DNA of 64,000 nucleotides. Source: Cryptomeria japonica (Eukaryota; Streptophyta; Pinopsida; Cupressales; Cupressaceae). Location: positions 570,233,152 to 570,297,151 of the forward strand of contig NC_081410.1 of assembly GCF_030272615.1 (NCBI RefSeq), given 5' to 3'. Below the pieces are notes generated by a model. The model had not been told where the DNA came from and ran no database searches. It worked only from the letters and a program-made list of their open reading frames with translations. Position numbers and translations under genes: made by a program. This document shows, one piece after another, positions 47,794-61,021 of this stretch; position 1 is the stretch's first letter; each line of letters begins with the position of its first letter.

Positions 47794-47838
47794 AAGGTGT
47801 TGAAGTTAAAGGCAATCCCCATGCCACGTCTATTCTAG
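47794..47838 (+). pseudogene. P450 C-terminal scrap, copy 2
   Basis: KVLKLKAIPMPRLF and a stop correspond to the end of the P450 tail and to 42157-42212 of unit 1, with a small deletion before it. Confidence 0.6.
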
Positions 47839-48589
47839 CTGTCAAGTGGATGTTAAGAGTAAATTAATGTAGACACAAAAGTCAAGTTTATGGTTGTGTA
47901 TTGCTCATCTCATTTTATTAAATGCAATCTCCATACCCTGTCTGCCCTATCGTAGATTATTCATTTTCATGGTTGCCAGTGGCTATCATTCATGTCATTT
48001 TGTTTGCTATTTTTCGAAAAAGCATACGTTTGTTGGTATGTGGTGCTAGAAAGTGTTACTTTTAGAGCATATATAGAAAATACTGTTATTATACAAACTA
48101 TAGCAATAGAGCATATTTTGATTTTAAAAACAACAAAAAGGTTGCATATGCATATAGACCATTTGCATCATAGTGAATGTTATCTTTGATATGTTTCATT
48201 ATAGTTATTTAGTATTTCAACAAAGTTGGTCAAAAAGAACATGATCACATTTTAAGTCAACAATCTTCTTAATGATGTTTTAGTTAAATCTACTAAGAAA
48301 GTGAAGAAAACCAAATTTTTTAAAGTGTACTTTTCTAGAGTACTTTCACATGATATAGTTCAATTTTTCTCATCAAAACAAATCTATCTCTCAATATCAA
48401 ATCAACCCCAAAATACTTGATATTAAACTACATAAAACTGTTAAATTACATAGACTATAATGCATCATTCAAACTAAGGATGTCACTTTTTAACAATGGT
48501 CACAAGTTAAGAGTGTTGCCAACTTTATTTTTATGATTTCATTCAAGAAATGATACAATTACACGCAACAACTTGAATTTATGATATCC

Positions 48590-48830
48590 ATAAATGATAA
48601 TATGGTGGTGAACATGTGGTCCATTGGAATTGACCCTTCGATTTGATTTTTTTCTTAGAAATTTTGTTTAGACTTAAACAACACACTCTAAAAAGTCACC
48701 ACTTAGGTCACTCAAGTGGGGCCAATTTTAACCTCTCCAATTTCCATTTTCCATTAACAAATGTCATTTCCCATAAGTTTATTTATTAAACCGCTTCTCT
48801 TTCCCACCCACAGATGGCTTAAAGTTATCA
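48590..48830 (+). pseudogene. P450 internal scrap, copy 2
   Basis: The counterpart of 42915-43165: NMVVNMWSIGIDPSI is readable near 48599, with degraded text up to the start of the PPR relic. Confidence 0.6.
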
Positions 48831-48869
48831 CATTACAAAGTTTAGCTACTACAATGTAAAAAGACATGG

Positions 48870-50320
48870 GTATCCTCACTTGAAGTATTTAGACAACAAA
48901 TAAGTCTCCAACCAACACAATCCTATCTTATTCCAAAAAGGGATCTTTGAAACAAAGTATATGCAAAAGCATAAAATATACAAAAATTTAATGGTATTCA
49001 TAGCTAGAAATGCTCTTGTAGACATCTATGCAAAATATAGAAGCAAAGGTAAGGCACATGAAATATTGGATTGGATACCTAAAAATTGTGGTCTTATAGA
49101 ATGTTACGAGTACAAGATATGCACAAAATTGATATGTTGAAAATGCTTTCGAAAATTTTAAATAAATTCAATTTGCAAGAATGGAGAAAAATTCATCAAC
49201 CTTTGCCAACATCCTCATGCTTGTGTTGAAATTGGAGCTTAGTAGTAGGCTATGAACACCCATCATGAGATAAAGTATAGAGGAATTTTGGTAAATGTTG
49301 TAGTTGTAACTACATTAGTAGACATATACAAAATGTGGAAGTATAGACAAGGTACATGAGCTATATGATAGAATGGCTCAAAGAAATTTATTCTCATGAA
49401 ATTCCCTAATTATAGGATATTCACAAAGTGGATTTGTCTAATAAGCTTTATTAACTTTTGAGAAATGCAATTGACAAGTGTAAAGCTAGACTCTACATCC
49501 CTTTTTAGCATCCTCATAGCTTATGCCAAATGAGAGCTTATGAATAAGGTATAGAAATCCATCAAAGCATAGATGTTACTATAATTTTGTCAAATATTAT
49601 AGTTGGAAATACTTTGGTAGACATTCTCTTGTAAAATGTCTAAGCATAGACAAGGCACATAAGTTTTGCTGCTAATGTGCCTTAAGGAAATTTGGTCTTA
49701 TGGAATTCCATGATTGCAGGATATGAACAAAGTAGATTTTTTGACAAATATTTATAAACTTCCAAATTAAATAAAATTGGTAGTTGCAAAGCCAACATTC
49801 TCCTTTCCTATGCTGAAATGGGATCTTTTTCACATGGTATGAACATCCATGAAAGCATAATGAAAGAGGGATTATCATTGAACATTACAGTTGCAAATGC
49901 TCTAATAAATATGTATGGAAAATTTGGAAGCATAGATAAGACTAATGAATTGTTCAACAAAATGCCTCAAATAAATTTGGTCTCATGGAATTAAAGATGT
50001 TTGCAAGATATGCACAAAGAGTATTTTTGCAAGGATGTTCTCAAAATGTATGAATTAATGAAGCACTCTAGAACATGTCCTAACATTATAAATTTTTCTT
50101 GTATTATAAGTGCATATAGCCATTCAAGTTTAGTGAATGAGGGTTGTACATATTTCAATCACACAAGTAAGCATTATAACATTACACATACAATTGATCA
50201 TTATGTACATGGTTGAACTTCTTACTTATGCTAATTATCTTGAGCAAACATTATAATTTATCAGTAAGATACCAATTAAACTAGTCCCAATTGTGTGGAT
50301 GTGCTTTATTGGTGGCTAAA
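48870..50320 (+). pseudogene. PLS-type PPR relic, copy 2, with E-motif tail
   Basis: The same motif series as copy 1 (ARNALVDIYAKYRSKGKAHE near 49005; NALINMYGKFGSIDKTNELF near 49895), uninterrupted by the TRIM. It continues past the point where copy 1 stops: CIISAYSHSSLVNEG near 50093, then TIDHYVHG and, with shifts, an LEQTL...ISKIPIK...VWMC stretch to about 50310, matching the E-type extension of plant PLS PPR proteins. Several stops are present. Confidence 0.8.
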
Positions 50321-50870
50321 AATTAGGCTTAGGAGTTTTTATTGTGAAATTTTTTGTTTGGATTCTTCTCTAAAAAATCTATGTAGACGTGGGTAGATTG
50401 TTACATCCCTTTCTTAATTTTTGGAAAATGTTAATTATGCTTTGTTCTAGTTAACCAATTGTCAACATTGTTTATTCTTCTTTGAATGATTTTTTATTAG
50501 AAGGAAAATGATTTATGAAGTTATTTAATTAGAAGCATATTATGAATTTGACAAAACAGTTAAGATGTGACTAACTAAAATTTCTTGTGATCAAGTGTTT
50601 GCAAGAACCTCAACACCCTCATGAGGGAGGGAGAGTATCATCAAGGAGAGGGTCATAGATATTAGAAAATAACATTGCCAATGAGTCCTGGGTTTGGATA
50701 AACAAGCATATACCTTGAGTGTCATGGCCTTGGTTGACTAGTTCTTTACCACTTTAGTGTTGATGATGACCTAGAGTCATCTTGTCACCCTAGTATCGAC
50801 GGGTAGTCAGGTATCCTTGATTTGAACCAATATTTCTTGTTAAGTATTTTTGTTATTGTCTCTCTTTTTA
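50321..50870. other. Intergenic, no gene recognised
   Basis: No motif is seen on either strand beyond the PPR relic. A short purine-rich patch lies near 50625. Confidence 0.4.
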
Positions 50871-51050
50871 TGATTAATGTATATATGTATATATATGCAT
50901 ATATAAAAATATATATGTATACGTGTATACACACGTATACATATACATATCCATATACATATATACATACATATATATGTATATACATACATAAATATAT
51001 ATATATATACAAACATACATATATATACATATATATATATAGTTTGCGAA
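50871..51050. repeat. TA/CA microsatellite, self-complementary
   Basis: Runs of atatatgtat and atacatac alternate so that the tract folds back on itself. The frames at 50785-51130 on both strands encode only Ile/Tyr/Met/Cys strings and are artefacts. Confidence 0.8.
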
Positions 51051-54000
51051 CATATTCATACCCACACATGTTTTTTTTGATAACGTACGTGTATGGATAT
51101 GAATATATTCATTTATGTTTTGTTGTGTGAGAGTATGTGAAGTATCGCATTATTGTTTAGCTCTTTATTTTGGAGACCACCGACAAATAAGTCAGGGTGG
51201 CCACAATCTTGGTGGCAGAGGCCTTCTTGTGTAACTGTTGGGATGTCAATGCTTAATCACCAAGCTCACATGGCATTAGCATGAAATTATTATTTATGTT
51301 TCATTCAAACCAAAGGTGGGGTTGTTGTCTTGGTGATATGAGACATCTTTGTTGTTGTTCTGCAATTCATATATATGTATATATAAAATATTTTCTATTT
51401 ACGTGCTTGTTGGGAGAGGTTTTGGGGGCGGCAATATTGAGTCGCTGATGTGCAAGGAATATAGCTTGGAAGATCTATTGCGTTGGACATTATCCAAGAT
51501 GATTACTACGATCTCGATGAAAGTTTTTGGGATGGTCTGCTTATTCTTAGGCGAGAGAAATGTTCCTCTGTCTTTGTGTTTCTTGATTATTTGAAGCTAG
51601 TTCTTAAGTCTATATTCAGTGATCGTATCAAAGTTGTATGGTAATGAATGCATGACTAGGCGAAGTTGTAAATGAGCTTGAGGTTGTTAGCTATATTCGA
51701 TTTGTATGATATTTTTATGAAGCATCGAATAGTGATATTGTATTCAGAGGGATCTTAAGTGACATACCAATAAATGGTATTGTTGTTGAGTAAATTGCAT
51801 GCTCATTATCTAATCTGCAAAGTATGTAAAGTTTGTATTTCCTTGTTGATAGTCGTATTCCGTGTTAGTATTGTTCTATTATATCATGGTTGATATTAGA
51901 TTAAGGTAGACTGTTTTCCTTGTTTTTTACTATTCTGTTATATCAATGTTGATGTAGATCAAGGCAGACCATGTGCTTGGGTTAGCTTTGTTTTGTTATT
52001 TTCGCATTATTGTTTCTGGTTGGAAGCCAAACTTAGTTCTAGAATAAGTAACCATGAGCATCTTGATATATATGTTAGAACTAGGTCTTAGTATGACAAT
52101 TCAACACCCTAAGCTAAGTAAGAACTTATGTTAGTCTCTTCATGATTGGGTTAAAAAATTATCCTTTTCAACTAGTTTACCAATGGTCAGTTGGACCCTT
52201 GAGTAAGTTGAAAGTACACAACTCTTCTCTTAATAGGTTGAGTAAGGGTACTGAAAATGGACTACAATCTACGTGCTTATTGTAAAACCTTTTCCAAGGT
52301 GGTGCAACAATCAACATGCATCTGTCAGTTCATAAGAATCATACACCACTAGCCAAAGTGTCATGCAAGTTGGGATACCTATCGCATATGATCGGTTTGT
52401 CATTGTAGATTATAAACACCAAGCTTAGAGGCTCATTGACATTTGTGAACTATCCTCTATATGCTTCCTTCGTGAAGGGTTGGGCCATTCCAGTAAGAAG
52501 TGGTGCAAGGGACTTATGTTTGTGGTTGGATGGAAAATCCCTTGGTGATGCTCTCCCTCTCCCTATGGAAATGAGATAAGCATCTATTCATCAGAAATTT
52601 CATTACTTTGTAAACTTTTAAACTCTTCTCTCTCTTTACTTTAAGATATGAAGTTGTTAGATGTTAATTAATGTTTTCTTTCTACTAATGGTTAGTTAGT
52701 TGAAGTTAAGTTAGTTATTAATAGTTTCAATTTTAGCTAAACATGAATGAAATGAATTTATTCTCTTAGAATTAGTATAAGTTAATATATTTTTTTCATT
52801 CTAGAATTTTAGGTTGTTACATAGATGGTGTGAGGTTCAAATGGTAAGGAGATTGATAAATCACAAAGGAATTAAAAATATCTGTATATGCAATTAGATT
52901 AAAGGCCATAAAATGTTGTGTGTTTTTCGTGTAGGGGATAGATTGCATTCATAAACATAAGATAGCTAAGAAAGTTGAAAATATTTTCTTGGGAAATGAA
53001 GGCATCGAACTATTACCAAAATTTTAAGATAAATTTTAATTAGTGATGTGGAAAAAAGGAAAAACAATTATTTATTTTCCACATTAGTGAAAATTCTGCA
53101 ATTGATCTTGATATGTTTTTGATAAGTTAAGTAGGGTTTAGAAAGAGACTCGACCCTTTTATATTAAGAAATATATTGCATGAAGCACATCATGTCAAAA
53201 ATAAATAATCAGTAGGAAAACAACGCAACAACTAAAGCGTAACTATGAATAGTATAACATGGAAACTTGGAACAACAAAAAGACAACAACAAAATGACAT
53301 AGGAAACAATCTTAAAATGATTAAAAAAACCCAACAAAATCATGGAGATTTAAAGAAGTGATCTAAGGTTTTTTGGTTAACCTTAGTGTTAGGATCCTCG
53401 CCTAAATTATGTTTCTTGAGACAAGGATGAACCAAACAAATATGTTCCACCTTATTATTCACTGTATGATCTTATAAGATAGAGAAAGAAGGATTATCCT
53501 TCTCTCCTAACAACCTTTTCTTATGGCTATGAGAATTTGGTGAACCACCTAAAGAATCATCATGCATTTTTATAGTATTAGAGGTAGAATAGGATTTGCC
53601 CTTGATATCATTAAGAAGGGAAAATTGTTCAATAATAATTGGCATTTGATTCTTCTTCCTCCAAAAACAAGTTGGTTATTTTTCTTGGTTACATAAGTAG
53701 ATGTAGAATGACCCACTTTACTGCATACATTATTTACATTTACATGATATGCATTATTTATCATAATAGCATACTGACCCCACAATTTAGTAGAACCCTT
53801 ATGTGTTTTGTGTTTTGTGATCTTTATCCTTAGATTTATCCTTCTGGGGGCATATAATTATGATAATGTTCTTCTCTTTTGGATGAATGTATACTACCTT
53901 AAAGCAATTCCTCCCATTGTGGCATACACAATCTCTTTAATGTGGGGGCATACACTCTGCTCAATATTTTTCTTTTTGCGCATCTTGATACTCAAGTTAC

Positions 54001-54260
54001 TTTGTGAACTTAATCGTTTGCTGAGTAATTTTGGTATTTTTCTTTCCACACAACTCATAGTAAATGAACCTTACTAGGCATGTAGTCATGGTTCTCTTTC
54101 TCTCTCTTTCTTATGATGTCCCTTTTATCTTGATCTTGAAGTCATAAGATACCTAAACTCCACTAGGGGCTTGATATGTCTTGCCTCCTTAGCATCTTGA
54201 TGAAAGCCTTTCAATGTGAAACTTTTTACTTTACTGAGAGTATTCTTAGTCTCATACTCT
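51051..54260. other. Long region without a recognised gene
   Basis: About 3.2 kb of AT-rich text shows no conserved domain. At 53140-53830, minus-strand text begins with an A-rich, LINE-tail-like ttaatataaaaggg and contains a 71-codon frame (53570-53785) of unknown nature, so a non-LTR 3' fragment is possible but unproven. Confidence 0.35.
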
Positions 54261-54263
54261 CAC

Positions 54264-55150
54264 TAAAGTGGGGGCTAAATTTAGTGTCCTAAATTGTACT
54301 CCCTTACAATTTTGACCACATTTGAGTCCTCACCAAGTAGCATCCGCGCTATGAGGCCTAAATGGGACTTGATTATGCTTTTTCTTTGCACATTTATAAA
54401 CAATTTCATTTTGCACATCATCCTGCCCTTTTATTTTCATGCCTAATTGGGCAGGACTAGGGGGCCATGCCCTAGTCCTCCCAATTAGGACCCAAATTTG
54501 GGCCTCTTAATGATCATCTAATATGAGTAAGAAATTCAGCTTTGTGTCAGCTCATGTCAGAAAATTAGTTTGTTTTTCAATGAGAAAGTATAAAAAAAGC
54601 TCCACCCCTCTTATTGTATCATCCACACACATAAAATTCAATTTGACATCAAGTAATCAAGCATTCAAGTTCAAGCAAGAAAGCAATTAGTCCTGATTCT
54701 AGCATTAGAGCGGAGATAAAGTTAAGATTCAAGCAATGGAGTTGACATTCATGTTCTATCTAATTAAAGACTTCATGAAACCCTAATTTTGTGTGGAGAC
54801 AAACAAAACTTCAAAAGGAGGTATGTCATTATTCAGCATCTCCCTCAAAAGGAGAACATTTTCATTACTGCAATTCAATCAGATTTCATTTCTATTTCAT
54901 GGTTAATTCCAAAACCGGGGTTTGACCTAAGGCAAACCTCTATTCCCAACCTATTTCCCTTCACTAGTGTGTGGAGGAACATGTACGATGATGCAATCTT
55001 TAGGATAAGCTCTATTTATATAGATAAATCAATCCCCCATTGGAGTGCAAAAAGTTCGGAGGACCAAACCGATTGTCATACTGGTCCTAACAATTCAGTA
55101 GCTCCTTCTGAGAATGGGTTTGAATTCTCTTACAATCCTTAGATCTAGTT
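54264..55150 (+). mobile_element. Gypsy-like 3' end: polypurine tract and LTR fragment
   Basis: The run AAAGTGGGGGCTAAAT (54265-54280) precedes a probable LTR start TGTCCTAAATTG at 54285. The segment 54895-54990 (ggttaattccaaa, ggggtttg) recurs in modified form at 55917-56010, marking two related LTR pieces. The frame 54789-55142 crosses the LTR and has no domain. Confidence 0.45.
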
Positions 55151-55879
55151 TCATGGCTCAAATTGACAACTATAGCATACTGTTTATGTATTTTTACATC
55201 AATTCTAGCACATTTACCTTAATTTCAAATAAATCAAATCAATTCAATTCAAGGGAAAGAAGAGGGCACATTCAACACCCCTAGAATTAGATAAGCATTT
55301 AGGTCTCTTAAGTTTAGATGTATTTAATTCCTACCTTTCTCAAATATAATGGTGCCCAAGTAAAATTTAGCGGTTTTCATACATCTAATGGTGGAAACCC
55401 TAATTTTTTACCATTACATTATTTAAGCCTATTTCTAGCCTTTATACTATAAAAGTGATGTCATATGTTTGCATGGTGATCTAAAACCCTGTTTCAAGCA
55501 AAGTGCATCTAATTCGTAGCTTGTTCAACCTATTTTGTGTCGACAATGGCGTTTGGGGCAGTGACTAGGGCATTCTTATCCCTCAAAACTGGGCCCACAT
55601 TTGAATATTCCAGTGCCCTCTTTTTGCTAGTTGGTTCCCGATTATGATGTCTCAATATGACCATTGGAGGTTAGCCAAATTTATGATATACCATGAGATC
55701 CCTTTATAAGAGCATTCTTTTAATTCATTTTCATCTTTCATAATCCATAAGCATCCACATTCATTATCATCCACTTACATCCATCAAGCATGGAGGAAGC
55801 ATTTCATCCCACTGTATCTATTTACATTTAAAGAAAATAGCATCATCAACCTTCATCAACTTCAATAAGCTTTGCGTAT

Positions 55880-56250
55880 AACATTCATCATTTTACTTTA
55901 GCATTTCTAATTCAATTATAGGGTTAATTCCAAACTTGGGGTTTGGCCTAGAAAAACCCTTATCAACAATACTATTTTTCTACTTTGTTTGTGTAGGTGA
56001 TAGATTAAAAACAAATTATTATAGATTCGGGAAGAGTAGACTAAGACACACATGATCAAATTTTGTAGAGGCAGAAGTTGGAGGTCAAAGTCACTCCAAG
56101 CACCATTGTCTAACACTTTTTCGATGAAAATTCAGGGAAATATTGAAAATTACATCATAATTTTGAAAAGTTCTTTGTTGTCCAAATCTTATAGTCTAAG
56201 GACAAGGGTGCCCCAAGAAACCATTGTCCTACACTTTTGAGCCCATATTC
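55880..56250 (+). repeat. Second related LTR fragment
   Basis: It shares ggttaattccaaac and ggggtttggcct with 54897-54935, and caccattgtc and ccattgtcctacac words occur twice (56101, 56220). Boundaries are not defined. Confidence 0.35.
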
Positions 56251-57159
56251 CAAACTAGGTACCTCTTTACTTTCTCTTTCTAGATTTGTATGTTATGTCT
56301 ACACATTTGATGTAAGGTTGTCTATGCATATTGATTACCATCAATTTCACACCTTTAGCCCTAGATCTTGCATCCAACTTACACATTTCCATAGTTCATT
56401 TTTAACTCAAACAAAGAGAAGGATATACAAGACAATCAACATTTAGCCCCTCATAAAACATTTTAGAATGAATCTATTGGCTTCATCCCTTTTTAATGTA
56501 ATGAGAGTGAGAACAAGGCTCATTTCTTTTCTACATTGTTGAATTAGTGAATACATACATTTCACCCAATATAGTGGTAAGTTTTTGTGAACAGGCCTCA
56601 CTTGGGACCATGCATGAATAGTGTGACTCATGTGTCATTAAGTGATGATGACCCATGAATTATTGGGAGGCAATTGATACCAAGCCACCTCAAACTTGTT
56701 ACACAAACCACCATAGAAGTGGTTATGCAGTCATATAAATCATTAGAAATACATGTATAAAGAAGTGAATTGTGAGATGTGACTATTTACATGTGTGCAT
56801 AGCTATTTCCAACAACCATTTCCTCCATGAAGGTCAAAGTAACACCACCATGAAACCTTGTCTGGAACAGTGTGACAACTACAACCAAAAACCCATATGA
56901 CCCCTTAAGATCTTTTGTAAACTAATAATTATTAAGAAAAAGCATCATATAATGTTGGGGCTTGATTCAAGTCATCAATTCTCCAAGCCTTTTTTCACTC
57001 CCAAGTCATTTGTCACATTGGCAAGTGCACTGGCTTTGACATTTTCCTTAATGTATGTGTGGGAAACAACATATTCTTCAAGCAATTTTAAAATCCTTAT
57101 ATAAAGAGAAGATTATTGAATTTATAGTTGATCATTTGTTTCTCTCAAAATGGCTTTAT
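56251..57159. other. Intergenic, no gene recognised
   Basis: No motif was found. The frames 56237-56446 and 56443-56631 have no domain. Confidence 0.4.
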
Positions 57160-57860
57160 AATGAGTAACAAACACCCTTCGATCAATATTTTTTTGATAC
57201 CAATTCTTAGCCCTTCATTGAGACCGTCCTTGAGTGCCAACATTTTCACTTCATTGTTAATCATAATGTGCACTTGGGAAAGGTTTATTCTCTAGTTTCT
57301 TCACTTTTATAGCCTCTCAAAATAGAACCCACTCATCAGACCCTAGGATGTCCTCTAGAAGCCCCATTGAAACTAAGTTTTAGCCATCCTTCAAGGAATG
57401 TCACATTATTTTCTCGCTGGATAACAAAGAACTTAACTTCAACAACCCCATGAATGAGGATATATTAATTATTATATAATAATTATATTTATTATTTATA
57501 TAATATTATATAAAGAATTATTGACATCTCATTATATAAATTTTCTTATATGTTTAACATTTATAATTTTATGTATTTTTTTATTATTATTAAAAATCAA
57601 ATGACTCCACCTATCACTATGAAAAAGAAACTAATAATAGTAAATAGTTGATTACCAAAATTATGCAACATTGTAATGTAATAGTGACACTATTGTAAGA
57701 TGGTATTGTTTAAAGTAATATTATGAAAATGCTAAAAAAAGTTCTAATGAATAAAAAGCTTACATTATATTAATAAGATTATAAATTATTATTTTTTAAT
57801 AGAATTATAGATAAAACAATTTATATATTTTGAAATAAATTCAAGAGAAAATTATATAAT
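57160..57860 (+). repeat. X segment, diverged copy 3
   Basis: It follows 35050-35775 in order: ttttttgatac, cttcattgagac, tcctctagaagcccc, aacaacccc, gaatgagg and tattgtttaaagtaatatta. Substitutions and small indels are frequent, so this copy is older than copies 1 and 2. Confidence 0.65.
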
Positions 57861-58195
57861 AAGAAAACTTAATCATTCTATTTAATTATTGACTCCCATT
57901 GATTTATTATTTAACATTTTAAACTAGCAATCACACTTTGGTGTGCAATGCATATGCTAAAGAGGTTTGGAAGGTTAATTATGGAGAATTTTGGTGTATT
58001 TTTTATAGATTTGTTCAGTGCATAAGTTCAATTAGTAGGCCATTTAAAAATTGATGTTGTTTGTGCAACCAAGGTTTCAATCAAAAAATAATAGCTTAAA
58101 TTGGACTATGAATCTAGTTATAGGGATCCAAACATGACTAAAAAAACTATGAATTGGAAGATAATTAGATTTCATTACCAATAGGATTATGTTAT

Positions 58196-58900
<705 letters not shown>

Positions 58901-60189
58901 ATTAAAATAAAAATTCAAAACATATCCATTTAACAATAAATTAAAATTTTAATAAGATAAATAATCATAAATTATATTTTTTTCTATTAACTTTTAATTA
59001 TTATATGTAATTTCATAAATGACATAAATAATTAAAAATAAATTTCAAACTTAAATCTAAAGTTAAAATTAAAATAGAATAAACTAAATGCAAAGTTAAA
59101 AAAATATATGAAAAACCAAATATTAATAAAAATAATAATTTGAAAAAATTATAATAAATAATAAATAGCTTAAATTGAAAAATTATTAGAACTAAAATAT
59201 TAGTAAAACACGTACCTAAAAAATATAATTAATAGATTACAAACAAAATTAACATTAATTGGATCACAATCCAAATCCTAACCTTAAGATTTATCATATC
59301 TCGAAAGATGCATTATGTAGTTAGTTAGGGTATGTTCTCACATTATTTGGATCAGATCTTTGGATATTGTATTGTGTCTGATAATTTAACTAGATAATTG
59401 TCATTTTTTTCTTTTTCCATTGGTTGTGTGTGCACCTTGGGCTAGAATTAAACCATAATTAAGTATTATAAGGACTGTTATGGTTAGAATTATTATAAAT
59501 TTGAATTAATAATAAATATTTTAAATATTTTTAAGTGTAGTTCTATTTGTACATGTGGGATTAAATATTATTGGACGTAACATTATTAATCAAATCACCA
59601 TAATATTTTTTAAACTTGCAATTAACTCTAAAATTATAACAAATTGTAATTTTTAAAATTAATACATTTATTATCTAATACAAATAAATTAAATTGAATT
59701 AAATTTAAAAAAAAAAAAACAATGACTACATATATAATTTTAGAATAAGTTAAAGAGTAAATTCTAGATTTAAAACTAACTTTCGATTCTAATTTATTCT
59801 TTTTTACATGCAAATCATTTCATATTAGAATTTTTAAATGATTAGTAAATTAAATATATCAAATACCAAATAGATATATATTAACTAAAAAAGCATTCTA
59901 TTTTATATTGAAACATCACTTTAAAAAAGAAAGTCAACTTAAAATAAATAAATAAATTATGTATCTAATCATGAAAAAACGTTGTATTTTATCAAATGAA
60001 ATTGTTCTTAAACAAAACTTTAAGAATTAATAGATTCGTTTTTGTGAGCTTTTTGTTGTTTTTTCATCTAATGGTTGTAAACATTTCAAACGTCTTGCAT
60101 TCCTCTAAGATGATAACAAGCATGGATCGTCCAATTGAACTTGTAAAGCTCACATAAAGAATACTTTTGATGTAATAAATATGATAAAT
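58901..60189. other. Very AT-rich spacer, no gene recognised
   Basis: Mostly A and T with short runs. No conserved coding or RNA feature is seen. Confidence 0.45.
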
Positions 60190-60431
60190 GATGAATGTTG
60201 ACCACAAACTAATAATTTTTTAAGATATTTTCAAGGAGCATTTAAAAAAGTCGTATGCAAAATAAAGTTATCTTAAAATCTATATTTGAAAATATTTCCA
60301 AATCCGAAATGGTTATCCAGAATTGGATGAAGTGGTTGGAAGAATCTGGTGTAGATCATCTGCCTTATCTCCATGCTGTCGTAAAAGAAATATCCCCACA
60401 AAGCTTAAAGACAACCCCCATGCCACTGTAA
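60190..60431 (+). pseudogene. P450 relic of the third unit, internally deleted
   Basis: 60190-60250 resembles the upstream repeat of the P450 (acaaactaataat, agatattttcaagg). Then DEVVG (60327) and, in a shifted frame, ESGVDHLPYLHAVVKEI (60341-60391) match the segment before the K-helix; immediately after comes LKTTPMPL and a stop at 60429, matching the C-terminal tail. Almost the whole gene, including the haem loop, is deleted between these points. Confidence 0.7.
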
Positions 60432-60589
60432 AGATTAGAAAGAGCAAAGAAAACAATAACAGAAACAGAAAAGCAATAAGAAGAGACAACACACGATTTA
60501 TCGTGATTCAGTCCATGTCTGCCATATCATCTAAACTAACGGTCAAAGGTAGGTATTTTACAATAAGATGTTAGACTAAATTTATATTG

Positions 60590-61020
60590 TGTATAGAATT
60601 TTTGTTTTTCCATGTATGTGCGGCTTCAGAGTTTTACTTTTATAGGAAAATGTGGGCACTTATTTTTATCATATTTGAAGGTGTTATTACATAGAAGCTA
60701 TATACCACCATAAAAGTGTTCATGTTTATAATTTCTAAGTTTTAATTTTGATAAATTAAAATATTATTAATAAAAATCATATTGATGATGATAATAAATA
60801 GTTTCTAAAATATAATAAAAAAAATATTTTATTCAAAACAAAATAAAATATTTTACTTAAAATTTTAAAAAATAAAAAAGTGTATAAATATAAAATAATA
60901 TTATTATTTTAATATATATATAAAAATATTCATAAAGTATTAATTATACATATAGAATATATATAAAAAGTTACTATTTATATACAACATATTTTACTTA
61001 AGAATAAAAATAATATCATA
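60590..61020 (+). repeat. Y segment start, diverged copy 3
   Basis: It follows 39890-40250 and 45935-46330 loosely: atgtgggcact, ttttatcatattt, aggtgttatta, catagaagctatata, taagaataaaaataatatcata. It resumes at 61945 (ataaaaactaaaatg) after the insertion. Confidence 0.5.
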
Positions 61021-61021
61021 T

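Larger units (their letters stand above)
44828..50320 (+). repeat. Segmental duplication, unit 2 (P450 body absent)
   Basis: X (44828-45927) joins directly to Y (45932-47838) and then Z (47839-50320). The sequence corresponding to 35776-39884 of unit 1 (P450 5' repeats and body) is missing, with the junction inside 45925-45935. Z is more complete at its 3' end than in unit 1. Confidence 0.85.

Noticed and set aside
50785-51130. Three frames of 63-102 codons rich in Ile, Tyr and Met
   Set aside because: They are translations of a TA/CA microsatellite.
56891-56910. Isolated match to the satellite word (catatgaccccttaaga)
   Set aside because: A single short match without neighbouring units; probably chance.
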